DNA from: Saprospiraceae bacterium
GTDB taxonomy: Bacteria; Bacteroidota; Bacteroidia; Chitinophagales; Saprospiraceae
DNA length: 37,801 bases
Assembly: GCA_027488855.1 (NCBI GenBank)
Contig: JAIYAV010000364.1
Coordinates: 1-37,801 of the forward strand
Reading direction: 5' to 3'
Position 1 is the first letter of the stretch, and each line of letters starts with the position of its first letter. The notes below the pieces were generated by a model, which was not told where the DNA came from, ran no database searches, and saw nothing but the letters and a program-made list of their open reading frames with translations. Below are positions 14,893-22,578 of the stretch, one piece after another. The translations under genes and the position numbers were made by a program.

Positions 14893-17139
14893 TTATTCCT
14901 GATCTTCTTTAGTAGTATTGATCTGTTGTTGCTGCTGTTCGAATTGCTCCTTCAGTGCAGCCAATCCTTCCAGATCGCCTAGCGTAGAACGTTCGATGCT
15001 GTCCTGCTGCTTTTTAACGGCAGTGCGGGTTACTTTGCGCTCATCGTCCTTCACTTTTTTCACTTGCTCATCAGCCTCACGACGGATGTCTTCGAGGTAA
15101 CGCAGGTGAGAAACGAGGATACGCTTGTCATCGCGGTTGAATTCAATCACCTTCACGGTCAGTACTTCGTCTACTTCAGCGAGGTTGTTGTCTTCTTTGC
15201 GGATGTGCTTGATTGGCGCAAAAGCTTCCAAACCATAAGGCAATTGAACGATGGCACCGCGGTCGTCACGACGCAATACGGTAGCTTCGTGGTAAGAACC
15301 TACAGGGAATACATTTTCGAAAGTATCCCATGGGTTTTCTTCCAATTGTTTGTGGCCCAGTGACAATTTGCGGTTGTCCTTGTCGATATCGAGGATTGCA
15401 ACGTCAATTTTTTCACCAACCTTTGTAAACTCGGATGGGTGACCATAACGTTTAGTCCAGCTCAGGTCGGAGATGTGTACCATACCGCCGATGCCTTCCT
15501 GCAGCTCGATGAACACGCCATAAGGAGTGAGGTTTTTGACCTCGCCAGTGTGGCGGCTGTTGATTGGGAACAGGTTTTCGATTTCGCTCCAAGGGTCAGT
15601 TGCCATCTGCTTGAGAGAGAGTGACATCTTGCGCTCATCGCGGTCAACGGTAACAACTTTTGCGGAGTATTCCTGACCCAACTTGAAGAATTCGCGTGCG
15701 TTGATCGGTTGATTGCTCCAGCTTACTTCTGAAACGTGGATCAAACCTTCTACGCCCGGTTGGATTTCGAGGAATGCGCCGTAATCTTCGATGTTGACAA
15801 TCTTACCTTTAACGATAGAGTTCTCGGAGATGGTGTTGTCGAGTACTTCCCATGGGTGTGGTTGCAATTGCTTCAAGCCCAAAGAAATACGCTTCTTGTT
15901 CTCGTCGAAGTCCAGTACTACTACGCTGATCTTTTGGTTCAGGCCGAGTACTTCGCTTGGGTGGCTGATGCGGCCCCAAGAGATATCGGTGATGTAGAGC
16001 AGACCGTCTACGCCGCCCAAGTCGAGGAACGCACCGAAGTCGGTGATGTTCTTGACGATACCTTCCAATACCTGACCTTTTTCGAGGCTGGCAATGATGG
16101 CTTCGCGTTGCTCGGCGAGGTCGCTTTCGATGAGTGCCTTGTGAGATACCACGGCGTTTTTGATGGTTTCGTTGATCTTAACCACCTTGAACTCCATGTT
16201 TTTGCCAACGTATGAATCGTAATCGATGATTGGCTTGATGTCGATTTGTGAACCAGGCAAGAAGGTCTCCAAACCACTGCAGTCTACGATCAGACCACCT
16301 TTGGTTTTGCTAATGACCGTACCTTTGATCACGGTACCGTTTTCGTAAGAATCTACGATGCTTTCCCAAGCGCGCAGCAGTTTTGCTTTGCGGCGAGAAA
16401 GAACCAATTGGCCACGCAAGTCTTCCTGCTGCTCCACGTAAACTTCTACAAAATCTCCAATTTTGAGATCGATGGAGTCGCGGAATTCAGAAAGTGGCAC
16501 CAGACCATCCGACTTGTAGTTGATGTCCAGTACTACGTCGCCACCATGTAGTGAGGTAACCCGTCCTTTCACAATTTCGCTTTCTACCACAGCATTCATG
16601 GTAGACTCGTACTGGGTCAAGTATTCTTTGGTTGTTTCCTCAGAATAAACGGCGCCACCTTTGTTGGTGATGCTCCAGTCAAACTCATCGTGTGCAGTGT
16701 TGGGGTCAAAACCAGTCATGAAGAGCAATTCTTCATCCAGTTCATCTTCATCGTCGTCTTCACCAGTAGTTGCTTCTGGCTCAAGTTTGATGCTCTTGAT
16801 GATGACCACTGGTTCAGGAGTAGGTTCGATTGCTACTTCTTCCAGGGCTTCCTCAGCTGCTGCTTCTACTTCGGCTACCTCTTCGGTCACCGCTACAGTT
16901 TCTTCAACTACCTCAGCAGTTGCTTCAGCGGTTTCTTCTACCACTTCAGCAGCTACTTCTTCAGCCACTGCTACGGTTTCTTCAATCACTTCAGCGGCTA
17001 CTTCAGCAGGTTCTTCAGCTACAGCAGCTACTTCTTCCACTTGATCTACGATTTCGGGTGTGCTTTCTACAGCAGTTTCCTCCACCTGATCTTGAGCACC
17101 TAGCTCTTCTTGCTCGATGCCGTCTTTTTCGTCAATCAT
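14893..17139 (-). CDS. rpsA: 30S ribosomal protein S1 with long acidic N-terminal extension
   Basis: This 748-residue protein has six S1 RNA-binding domains from about residue 187 to 690. They open with IVKGRVTSLHGGDVVLDI, VIKGTVISKTKGGLIVDC, VLEGIVKNITDFGAFLDL, IVKGKIVNIEDYGAFLEI, HTGEVKNLTPYGVFIEL and HEATVLRRDDRGAIVQL. S1 helps the 30S subunit bind mRNA with weak ribosome sites. Residues 1 to about 140 are an unusual Glu/Ala/Val-rich stretch with repeated EEVAAEVVEET-like words, then an EDDDEDELDEE cluster. I chose the ATG at 17139 (MIDEKDG). An in-frame TTG at 17199 falls inside the promoter's -7 element and cannot be the start, and an ATG at 17148 is the alternative. Confidence 0.95.
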   Translation of the reverse strand: MIDEKDGIEQEELGAQDQVEETAVESTPEIVDQVEEVAAVAEEPAEVAAEVIEETVAVAEEVAAEVVEETAEATAEVVEETVAVTEEVAEVEAAAEEALEEVAIEPTPEPVVIIKSIKLEPEATTGEDDDEDELDEELLFMTGFDPNTAHDEFDWSITNKGGAVYSEETTKEYLTQYESTMNAVVESEIVKGRVTSLHGGDVVLDINYKSDGLVPLSEFRDSIDLKIGDFVEVYVEQQEDLRGQLVLSRRKAKLLRAWESIVDSYENGTVIKGTVISKTKGGLIVDCSGLETFLPGSQIDIKPIIDYDSYVGKNMEFKVVKINETIKNAVVSHKALIESDLAEQREAIIASLEKGQVLEGIVKNITDFGAFLDLGGVDGLLYITDISWGRISHPSEVLGLNQKISVVVLDFDENKKRISLGLKQLQPHPWEVLDNTISENSIVKGKIVNIEDYGAFLEIQPGVEGLIHVSEVSWSNQPINAREFFKLGQEYSAKVVTVDRDERKMSLSLKQMATDPWSEIENLFPINSRHTGEVKNLTPYGVFIELQEGIGGMVHISDLSWTKRYGHPSEFTKVGEKIDVAILDIDKDNRKLSLGHKQLEENPWDTFENVFPVGSYHEATVLRRDDRGAIVQLPYGLEAFAPIKHIRKEDNNLAEVDEVLTVKVIEFNRDDKRILVSHLRYLEDIRREADEQVKKVKDDERKVTRTAVKKQQDSIERSTLGDLEGLAALKEQFEQQQQQINTTKEDQE

Positions 17140-17196
17140 AAAATGCATTTCTTCCCACGAAAGGTGGGATTTAGTGATGAATTGAAATTTGAGCCG

Positions 17197-17226
17197 CAAA
17201 GGTAAGATTTTGCATTGACAATCAAA
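17197..17226 (-). promoter_or_regulatory. Promoter for rpsA
   Basis: On the minus strand TTTG (17226-17223), an 18 bp spacer and TACCTTTG (17204-17197) match the phylum consensus exactly. Transcription should start near 17190, about 50 nt before the ATG at 17139. This rules out the upstream TTG as a start. Confidence 0.7.
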
Positions 17227-17238
17227 AGAAATTACTTA

Positions 17239-17335
17239 AAAAGTTGAAGGGTTGAAGCGTTGAAATAGTGCAGAGAAACTCCAATTTCTAGCGCTCTTTA
17301 ACTTTTCAACTCTTCAACCCTTCAACTCTTCAACT
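17239..17335. repeat. Inverted repeat built from GTTGAAGR octamers
   Basis: The left arm has AGTTGAAGG, GTTGAAGC and GTTGAAAT in tandem (17241-17270). The right arm (17300-17335) has four TTCAACTC/TTCAACCC-type units in the opposite sense. It lies between the divergent starts of rpsA and the 42-residue protein, upstream of both, so it is not a terminator. Confidence 0.8.
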
Positions 17336-17388
17336 ATTTTACCATCTTTGCAGGCGCAAGTTTTCATTCACTCAAAACTGCCTAAACA

Positions 17389-17517
17389 ATGTCTGAAATA
17401 GAAAACGTTGGACGAAAGGGATACTGCGTACTGTATTTCTTTATCTTTTTTGTACTTTTTGTTGCGATGTGCGTGTATTTGTACAACCGCAATTACGCGT
17501 TGCTGCCGCCGCAGTAA
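17389..17517 (+). CDS. 42-residue single-pass membrane protein
   Basis: An ATG at 17389 opens a 43-codon frame ending in TAA at 17517. The peptide begins MSEIENVGRKGYCVLY, continues with a hydrophobic segment of about 20 residues (VLYFFIFFVLFVAMCVYLY, about residues 14-32), and ends YNRNYALLPPQ. A polar, charged start, one membrane helix and a short polar tail make a coherent small membrane protein and not a random frame. A TTTG-containing CATCTTTG, close to the -7 consensus, lies at 17344-17351. It is divergent from rpsA and convergent with the acyl-CoA synthetase gene. I know no family for it. Confidence 0.6.
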   Translation: MSEIENVGRKGYCVLYFFIFFVLFVAMCVYLYNRNYALLPPQ

Positions 17518-17593
17518 GCTGTCAGCCGTCAGCTATCAGCCGTCAGATGGCGTTAAATTGCAATCTGGCTGATAGCTGACGGCTGACGGCTGA
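17517..17593. repeat. Inverted repeat of TCAGCCG-type heptamers, probable shared terminator
   Basis: The left arm (about 17520-17550) strings together TCAGCCG, TCAGCTA, TCAGCCG and TCAGATG. The right arm (about 17562-17593) is the reverse complement in the same word order with one unit added. The hairpin exactly fills the gap between the stop of the small membrane protein and the stop of the acyl-CoA synthetase gene, which converge here. Confidence 0.85.
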
Positions 17594-19417
17594 TTACTCC
17601 GCGTAAATGTCTTCAATCTCCGTTTTGTACTTCTCTAAAATTACCCTGCGCTTGAGCTTCATGGTTGGCGTCAGTTCGGCCTCGGTGCCGTCGGACTTGA
17701 CGGGTTCCCATACTTTGTCCAACAAGCGGAATTTTTTGATTTGATCAATGTGGCTGAAACTTGGATTGATTTCATCCACAATGTGTTGAAATTTATCAAG
17801 CACCTTGGGATGATGAAGCATTTCCGGGAAAGTTGTCCATGCCACCTGATGTTCATCACACCAATCTTTGAGCGCGGGTTCAGCAGGAACGATGAGTGCG
17901 GAAACAAATTTGCGCTGCTCACCGATGACCATCATCTGTTCGATGAGGAAATTTTCGCGGAACTTGCTCTCGATAGGGGTGGGGGCTACGTATTTGCCGC
18001 CGGAGGTTTTGAGCAATTCTTTTTTGCGATCCGTGATTTGCAGGTACTTTCTCCCGCCGGGGCCATCCACCATTTTGCCTACATCTCCGGTACAAAACCA
18101 GGTTTTGCCATTGATGGTTTTCATAACGGCTTCAGTGGCCTCGGGTTTGTTGTAATAGCCCATCATGACATTGGGGCCGTAAGTAAGAATTTCTCCTTCT
18201 CCTGGGCGGAAAATGTTGTCCGATTCGTCGATTAGGACTTCAACGCGGTCAATTACGGGGCCGACCGAACCCAATAAGGCACCTCCAGGCTCAAACAAAT
18301 TCAGGGTGATTACTGGGGAGGTCTCGGTCAATCCATACCCCTCCCGGATGGGGATACCCGCAGCAGAAAAAACCTGAGCAATTCGCCGTGGGCAAGCCGC
18401 TGCACCTGTAGTGATGCCCTTGAGATTGCCACCCAGGGCAGCCCGCCATTTGCTGAAGATGAGTTTATCGGCTATTTTCCATTGGATGGCTTTCCAGCCC
18501 TTGGGTTTGTATTCGTAATGGTAGTCCTCGGTTAATTTGAGCGCCCAGAAGAACAATTTTTTCTTCACGCCAGTCAAGTCCAGCCCTTTGTTGTAGATGC
18601 GTTCGTAAACCTTTTCCAACAGGCGGGGCACTGTGGTGAAAAAATGGGGTTTTACCGCCATCAGGTCGCCCTGTTCGCCGCCAAGATTGTCGGTGCCGGT
18701 AAAAGTTACCGAAACGCCAAAGAGGGTATAGAGGTAATTGACTACCCTTTCGTAGATGTGGCAAATGGGCAAAAAGCTGATGACCGTATCGCCAGCTACA
18801 AAAGGGAAAGCCCCTTTTCCGGCCATGATGTTGCTGATGATGTTGTCGTGTGAAAGCATCACACCCTTGGGGACACCAGTGGTGCCAGAGGTGTAAATAA
18901 TGGTTGCGAGCTCTTCGGGTTTGATTTGTGCCCTTAGTGCATCTACTTCGGCTTGCCCATCCTCAGCAAATATCGTTTCCCAAAAAGGCTGGCCTTCTTT
19001 TTCATCAAAAGAGTAAATTTCTTTCAAAGAAGGAACCTGAGCTTGCGCCGCTTTGACTTTTTCGTACAGGTCACCCCCGCCAACGAAGCAGTATTTGGAT
19101 TCAGAATCGTTAAAAATATAGGTGTAATCCTCGGTCGTAATGGTGGCATAAACCGGGACATTAATCGCCCCAATTTGCTGAATCCCCACGTCGAGTATGG
19201 TCCATTCTGGGCGGTTTTGGGTAACGGCAACAGCGATCCGATCCCCTTTTTTTAGCCCTAATTTGAGCAATCCCCGGCTCACCTTGTTGCCCAAGTCAAT
19301 GATTTCCTGAGTACTGTAGTATTTCCATTCCCCATTGACACGGTGCCCAAAAGCACGCTCCAATGGGAAATTAGCCGCCTGATAGTGAATCAAGTCGCAC
19401 AACCTCGTTGGTTCCAT
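17594..19417 (-). CDS. Long-chain fatty acid-CoA ligase (AMP-forming)
   Basis: This 607-residue ANL-superfamily enzyme activates fatty acids to acyl-CoA through an acyl-adenylate. The P-loop is IIYTSGTTGVPKGVMLSH (about residues 173-190). The later motifs are LPICHIYERVVNYLY, IREGYGLTETSPVITLN, WFCTGDVG and LQITDRKKELLKTSGGKYVAP, followed by the C-terminal swivel domain. The gatekeeper-type ICHIYER segment and the length match the long-chain (FACL) group. A second, related ligase lies two genes upstream on the same strand. It begins MEPTRLCDLIHYQAANFP, and a candidate -7 element TATTTTTG sits at 19476-19469 on this strand, so it may have its own promoter 127 bp after the CotH-like gene. Confidence 0.93.
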   Translation of the reverse strand: MEPTRLCDLIHYQAANFPLERAFGHRVNGEWKYYSTQEIIDLGNKVSRGLLKLGLKKGDRIAVAVTQNRPEWTILDVGIQQIGAINVPVYATITTEDYTYIFNDSESKYCFVGGGDLYEKVKAAQAQVPSLKEIYSFDEKEGQPFWETIFAEDGQAEVDALRAQIKPEELATIIYTSGTTGVPKGVMLSHDNIISNIMAGKGAFPFVAGDTVISFLPICHIYERVVNYLYTLFGVSVTFTGTDNLGGEQGDLMAVKPHFFTTVPRLLEKVYERIYNKGLDLTGVKKKLFFWALKLTEDYHYEYKPKGWKAIQWKIADKLIFSKWRAALGGNLKGITTGAAACPRRIAQVFSAAGIPIREGYGLTETSPVITLNLFEPGGALLGSVGPVIDRVEVLIDESDNIFRPGEGEILTYGPNVMMGYYNKPEATEAVMKTINGKTWFCTGDVGKMVDGPGGRKYLQITDRKKELLKTSGGKYVAPTPIESKFRENFLIEQMMVIGEQRKFVSALIVPAEPALKDWCDEHQVAWTTFPEMLHHPKVLDKFQHIVDEINPSFSHIDQIKKFRLLDKVWEPVKSDGTEAELTPTMKLKRRVILEKYKTEIEDIYAE

Positions 19418-19544
19418 AAAAAGTTGGTTTATCTGGATGTTTGGCAGAATTATCCTTTATGTAAATTCCAAAAATAAAAGATTGTTTGGAAAAACTGGAT
19501 TTTTTCTACTTGAATCGAACCAACTTTTATCTAAAACCTTTTTC

Positions 19545-20606
19545 CTACGGATTTATGATTCGATTGAATTGACGCTCGTCTTCAATTTCCTTGTAAAAAT
19601 CAGTGATGTATTGAAGTACATCATCCTTGTGGTATTTGTCCAGGAAGTCGAGTTTTTTGATAAAATCCAGTACGACGGTTTTGCTTTGTAAAAAATGTTT
19701 GCGCAACATTGCCCCTTCTGGCGAAGCAACGGATCCGCCTTTAAAATACCGTTCGCGCACTTCTTTGATGGGTAAAGACTCATGGGGTATTGCATAGGGC
19801 GCATTGACCAGGCCTGAATAATCAAAGTCATATGGAACGGGAATGACTTTTTTGGTGGAAGCATGTTGAAAAAAACGGGCATTGTGGCTATTGCCAAAAG
19901 CCCAATCCGTATTGCCAATCATGTATTCATAAAAAACAAAATTCAGAAAGTGCTGCCGGGCAAACTGGCGAGCATCCGTGGGCTTTTCTTCCATTAAAGT
20001 ACTAGCCAGGCGCTCAGCCACTTGTTCTTCATCTTCCACGATGAAGCCAATTTTTTCGGTTACTTTTTCAGGATTATTGGTGTCGACTAAATTGATTTTA
20101 ACCATTTTTGCCCGAAAACTGGCCGGCGTAATCAGGTTGTACAAGCGATAAGCCAGGTATTCTTTGTAAATAAATTGTTCAAAAGCGCCGGATGGTTTAC
20201 ACTCCCACACGATTTTCATCTCGTTGTGAGGCAAGTAACCTTCGCTAGTCAAGACTGATTTTTTAATTTTTAACTTGATGGGTGGATGTAAGCAGATTTC
20301 TTTGCGGGTTTTGCCTCGGGGGCGTACTTCGGCAGTGTACACTTTTTCTTCGCCAGCCTGATTTTTGTATTTTAAGACGGCTGTCTGGTATTTTTCATCG
20401 GCTTTCCCCTTCATCAGGGCTTTCAGATCCGTTTCCAAGCGGATTTCCAAAGCGCCCACACTGTCTTCTTGCATCAACTGGTCAAACCAACTGATGCCTT
20501 TGCTCACGACTGCAGGTTTGGATGCTTCCTGAGCTTGGACAGTTCTTGCCAAAAATAGCAGGGTGAATACAAAAAATGATTGGGTTAAAAGATGTAGAGT
20601 TCTCAT
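19545..20606 (-). CDS. Secreted protein with CotH-kinase-like features
   Basis: This 353-residue protein has a signal peptide (MRTLHLLTQSFFVFTLLFLARTVQAQ). The N-terminal half is beta-rich (EIRLETDLKALMKG, YTAEVRPRGKTRKEICLHPP, IKLKIKKSVL). The second half contains FIYKEYLAYRLYNLI, VTEKIGFIVEDEEQVAERL, FVFYEYMIGNTDWAFGNSHN and VIPVPYDFDYSGLVN. The order of a basic strand, an E on a helix, an N-containing MIGNTDW.NSHN loop and a D-containing YDFDYSG resembles the CotH atypical protein kinase fold. That resemblance is my reading of motifs and is not proven. It begins 4 bp after the upstream acyl-CoA ligase gene ends, so the two are almost certainly cotranscribed. Confidence 0.8.
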   Translation of the reverse strand: MRTLHLLTQSFFVFTLLFLARTVQAQEASKPAVVSKGISWFDQLMQEDSVGALEIRLETDLKALMKGKADEKYQTAVLKYKNQAGEEKVYTAEVRPRGKTRKEICLHPPIKLKIKKSVLTSEGYLPHNEMKIVWECKPSGAFEQFIYKEYLAYRLYNLITPASFRAKMVKINLVDTNNPEKVTEKIGFIVEDEEQVAERLASTLMEEKPTDARQFARQHFLNFVFYEYMIGNTDWAFGNSHNARFFQHASTKKVIPVPYDFDYSGLVNAPYAIPHESLPIKEVRERYFKGGSVASPEGAMLRKHFLQSKTVVLDFIKKLDFLDKYHKDDVLQYITDFYKEIEDERQFNRIINP

Positions 20607-20610
20607 GAAT

Positions 20611-22389
20611 TTAGCTATAAAGTTCGTTAATGCTTTTGGTGTGAGTGGCTAGAATTTTTTTGCGGCGTAGCTTGAGGGTAGCGGTCATTTCGCCACTCTG
20701 CTCTGTCCAGGCTTCGTGCAGCAGTAAAAACTGCTGTACCTGTTGATACGGAGGTAAACCTTGGTTCAGGCGTTCTAGTTCCTGTTTGAAAAAACGCTGC
20801 ACTTTGGGATTCAATACCATAAATTGTGGGGCAGTCCAATGTACTTTTTGGGCTCGGCACCATTCTTCCAGTTTGTCAAAACGGGGAACAATCAGCGCAA
20901 AAGGCCCCGGTTTGCTGGCTCCGGCTACCAGGCATTGCTGGATGAAATCGGATTGATACAGGTGTTTTTCCACGGCTTCCGGTGCAATGAACTTTCCCGC
21001 ACCAGTTTTAAACATATCATCTTGCCGACCTTTGACTTTTAAAAAACGTTTGTGTACCCACTGGCCTAAGTCGCCGGTACGCAACCAACCGTCTTCAGTC
21101 ATTACCGCCTGGGTTGATTCAGGTTGTTGATAATAACCGAGCATCACATTGAGGCCTTTAACCTGTACCTCGCCGACACCTTCTTCGTCGGGGTTGACAA
21201 TGCGCAGATCAACTCCTGGAATGGGTATTCCTACTGTACCAAAACGGGATCCCCCGGGCTCAAAGCGGTTGAACGCAATGACTGGAGACGTTTCAGTAAG
21301 TCCATAGCCTTCCCGTACTTTTAAGCCTGCTGCCGAAAACAAACGCCCCAATTCGGGATTCAGGGCCGCTGCGCCGACTCCAATTCCTTCGATGCGGCCG
21401 CCAAACATCTTGCGCCAGCGGTTAAAAACCAGGATTCGCGCCAAACTCAAACGCAACCAATAGACCAAGGGTTGCCGTTTGCCATCGTAATAATTTTTGC
21501 CCAACTGGATGGCCCATTTCAGAATTTTTCTGCGCCACAAAGGCCCCTTGCGGGCATGCGCCATGATTTGTTCCACCAAACGTTCGATGATCAACGGTAC
21601 GGCTGTGATAAAATGAGGCCGCACCTCGCGCAGGTTGCTCAACAATTGCTCCTGCCCCTCGGCATAGGTTACACTGGCACCTACCGCGATGTAGATGTAA
21701 ACGACCATGCGTTCAAAAATATGGCTGAGCGGCAAAAAACTCAAGGTTTGGTGGTCGCAGTGGACTGGAAGTAAAGCAATAGTAGATTTGATGTTGCTGA
21801 TGATGTTTAGGTGTGAAAGCATTACCCCTTTTGGTTTGCCCGTAGTGCCGGAGGTGTAAATGATGGTGGCTAGGTCGCCTTCGGCAATATTTTCTTTCAA
21901 CTCGCCAATGGTTGACAGTTCGGCAAAAGTTGGGTCAATCAACAACTCCTGCATCGATGGATTGATCTCGGGCAGCGGATAAAAAGGGATAACCCACTCC
22001 AGCGCAGTATCCGCCTGGAGTGAATGAATGCTGGTGTATAAGTCTTCGGTATCGGTAAAACAAACCCGAACCTGGGCATCTTGCAAAATGAAACGCAATT
22101 CATCGAGTCCAGATGTGGCATGCAGCGGCACCACAATCACCCCAATTTGCTGCATGCCCTGGTCTAAAAAATTCCAAAATGGACTGCCATGCCGGGCAAT
22201 AATTGCGGCCCGATCGCCAGGCTTTAAGCCCAGGCGTAGTAAAAATGCGCTGACTTGGTTTATCTTGCGTAAGCAATCACTGGTTGAAAAGACAATCCTT
22301 TGCCCTTGCCGTTTATAGGCTAAAGCGGCCTCGTTTGGAAAACGAGCTTCCTGATAGCTAAACAAATCAAAAAGGCGATGGTAATCCAT
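20611..22389 (-). CDS. Second long-chain fatty acid-CoA ligase-like enzyme
   Basis: This is a 592-residue AMP-binding enzyme paralogous to the ligase at 17594. Motifs in order are TIIYTSGTTGKPKGVMLSH, LPLSHIFERMVVYIY, VREGYGLTETSPVIAFN, WLRTGDLGQW and LKVKGRQDDMFKTGAGKFIAP. The adenylation catalytic motif and the hinge (KGRQDD in place of TDRKKE) are conserved in form. I chose the ATG at 22389 (MDYHRLFDLFSYQEARFP) because it aligns with the start of the paralogue. The longer reading from a GTG at 22458 would begin upstream of the promoter. It leads a probable operon with the CotH-like gene. It may activate a different acyl chain from its paralogue (inference). Confidence 0.9.
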   Translation of the reverse strand: MDYHRLFDLFSYQEARFPNEAALAYKRQGQRIVFSTSDCLRKINQVSAFLLRLGLKPGDRAAIIARHGSPFWNFLDQGMQQIGVIVVPLHATSGLDELRFILQDAQVRVCFTDTEDLYTSIHSLQADTALEWVIPFYPLPEINPSMQELLIDPTFAELSTIGELKENIAEGDLATIIYTSGTTGKPKGVMLSHLNIISNIKSTIALLPVHCDHQTLSFLPLSHIFERMVVYIYIAVGASVTYAEGQEQLLSNLREVRPHFITAVPLIIERLVEQIMAHARKGPLWRRKILKWAIQLGKNYYDGKRQPLVYWLRLSLARILVFNRWRKMFGGRIEGIGVGAAALNPELGRLFSAAGLKVREGYGLTETSPVIAFNRFEPGGSRFGTVGIPIPGVDLRIVNPDEEGVGEVQVKGLNVMLGYYQQPESTQAVMTEDGWLRTGDLGQWVHKRFLKVKGRQDDMFKTGAGKFIAPEAVEKHLYQSDFIQQCLVAGASKPGPFALIVPRFDKLEEWCRAQKVHWTAPQFMVLNPKVQRFFKQELERLNQGLPPYQQVQQFLLLHEAWTEQSGEMTATLKLRRKKILATHTKSINELYS

Positions 22390-22410
22390 GTTGCGTACTA
22401 AGTAGTGGGG

Positions 22411-22442
22411 CAAAAATAAGTGCTCATTTTTCTTGAGCCAAA
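22411..22442 (-). promoter_or_regulatory. Promoter for the acyl-CoA ligase / CotH-like operon
   Basis: On the minus strand TTTG (22442-22439), a 20 bp spacer and TATTTTTG (22418-22411) match the consensus exactly. Transcription would start near 22404, giving a leader of about 15 nt. The whole element forms the left arm of an inverted repeat. Confidence 0.7.
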
Positions 22443-22513
22443 GGATCAGATAAGACACTTGAAATGAACCGTTTACTTATCTAATCCTTTGGCAAAATGA
22501 GCACTTATTTTTT
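22411..22513. repeat. Imperfect inverted repeat duplicating the promoter in the opposite sense
   Basis: The right arm (22476-22513, read forward) repeats the left arm (22457-22411, read on the minus strand). Both run CTTATCT, then ATCCTTTGGC, then AAAATGAGCACTTATTTTT. The right copy lacks six bases between the TTTG and TATTTTT elements and has T in place of the final G. The arms are separated by about 18 bp at the centre of the divergent intergenic region. Confidence 0.85.
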
Positions 22514-22578
22514 TATCGCCCCTAATCTATTGACAATAATAAGGATAAATTTATGGATTATTTTAAGTTGGGCTAAAA

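Noticed and set aside
16690-17141. Overlapping forward frames rich in Ser or in Leu/Gln
   Set aside because: They are antisense shadows of the Glu/Ala/Val repeat of ribosomal protein S1; low complexity on one strand creates open frames on the other.
17140-17199. TTG start giving S1 20 more residues
   Set aside because: The TTG is part of the TACCTTTG promoter element, so it would not be transcribed.
22390-22458. GTG start adding 23 residues to the second acyl-CoA ligase
   Set aside because: It lies upstream of the exact-match promoter and the added residues have no counterpart in the paralogue.
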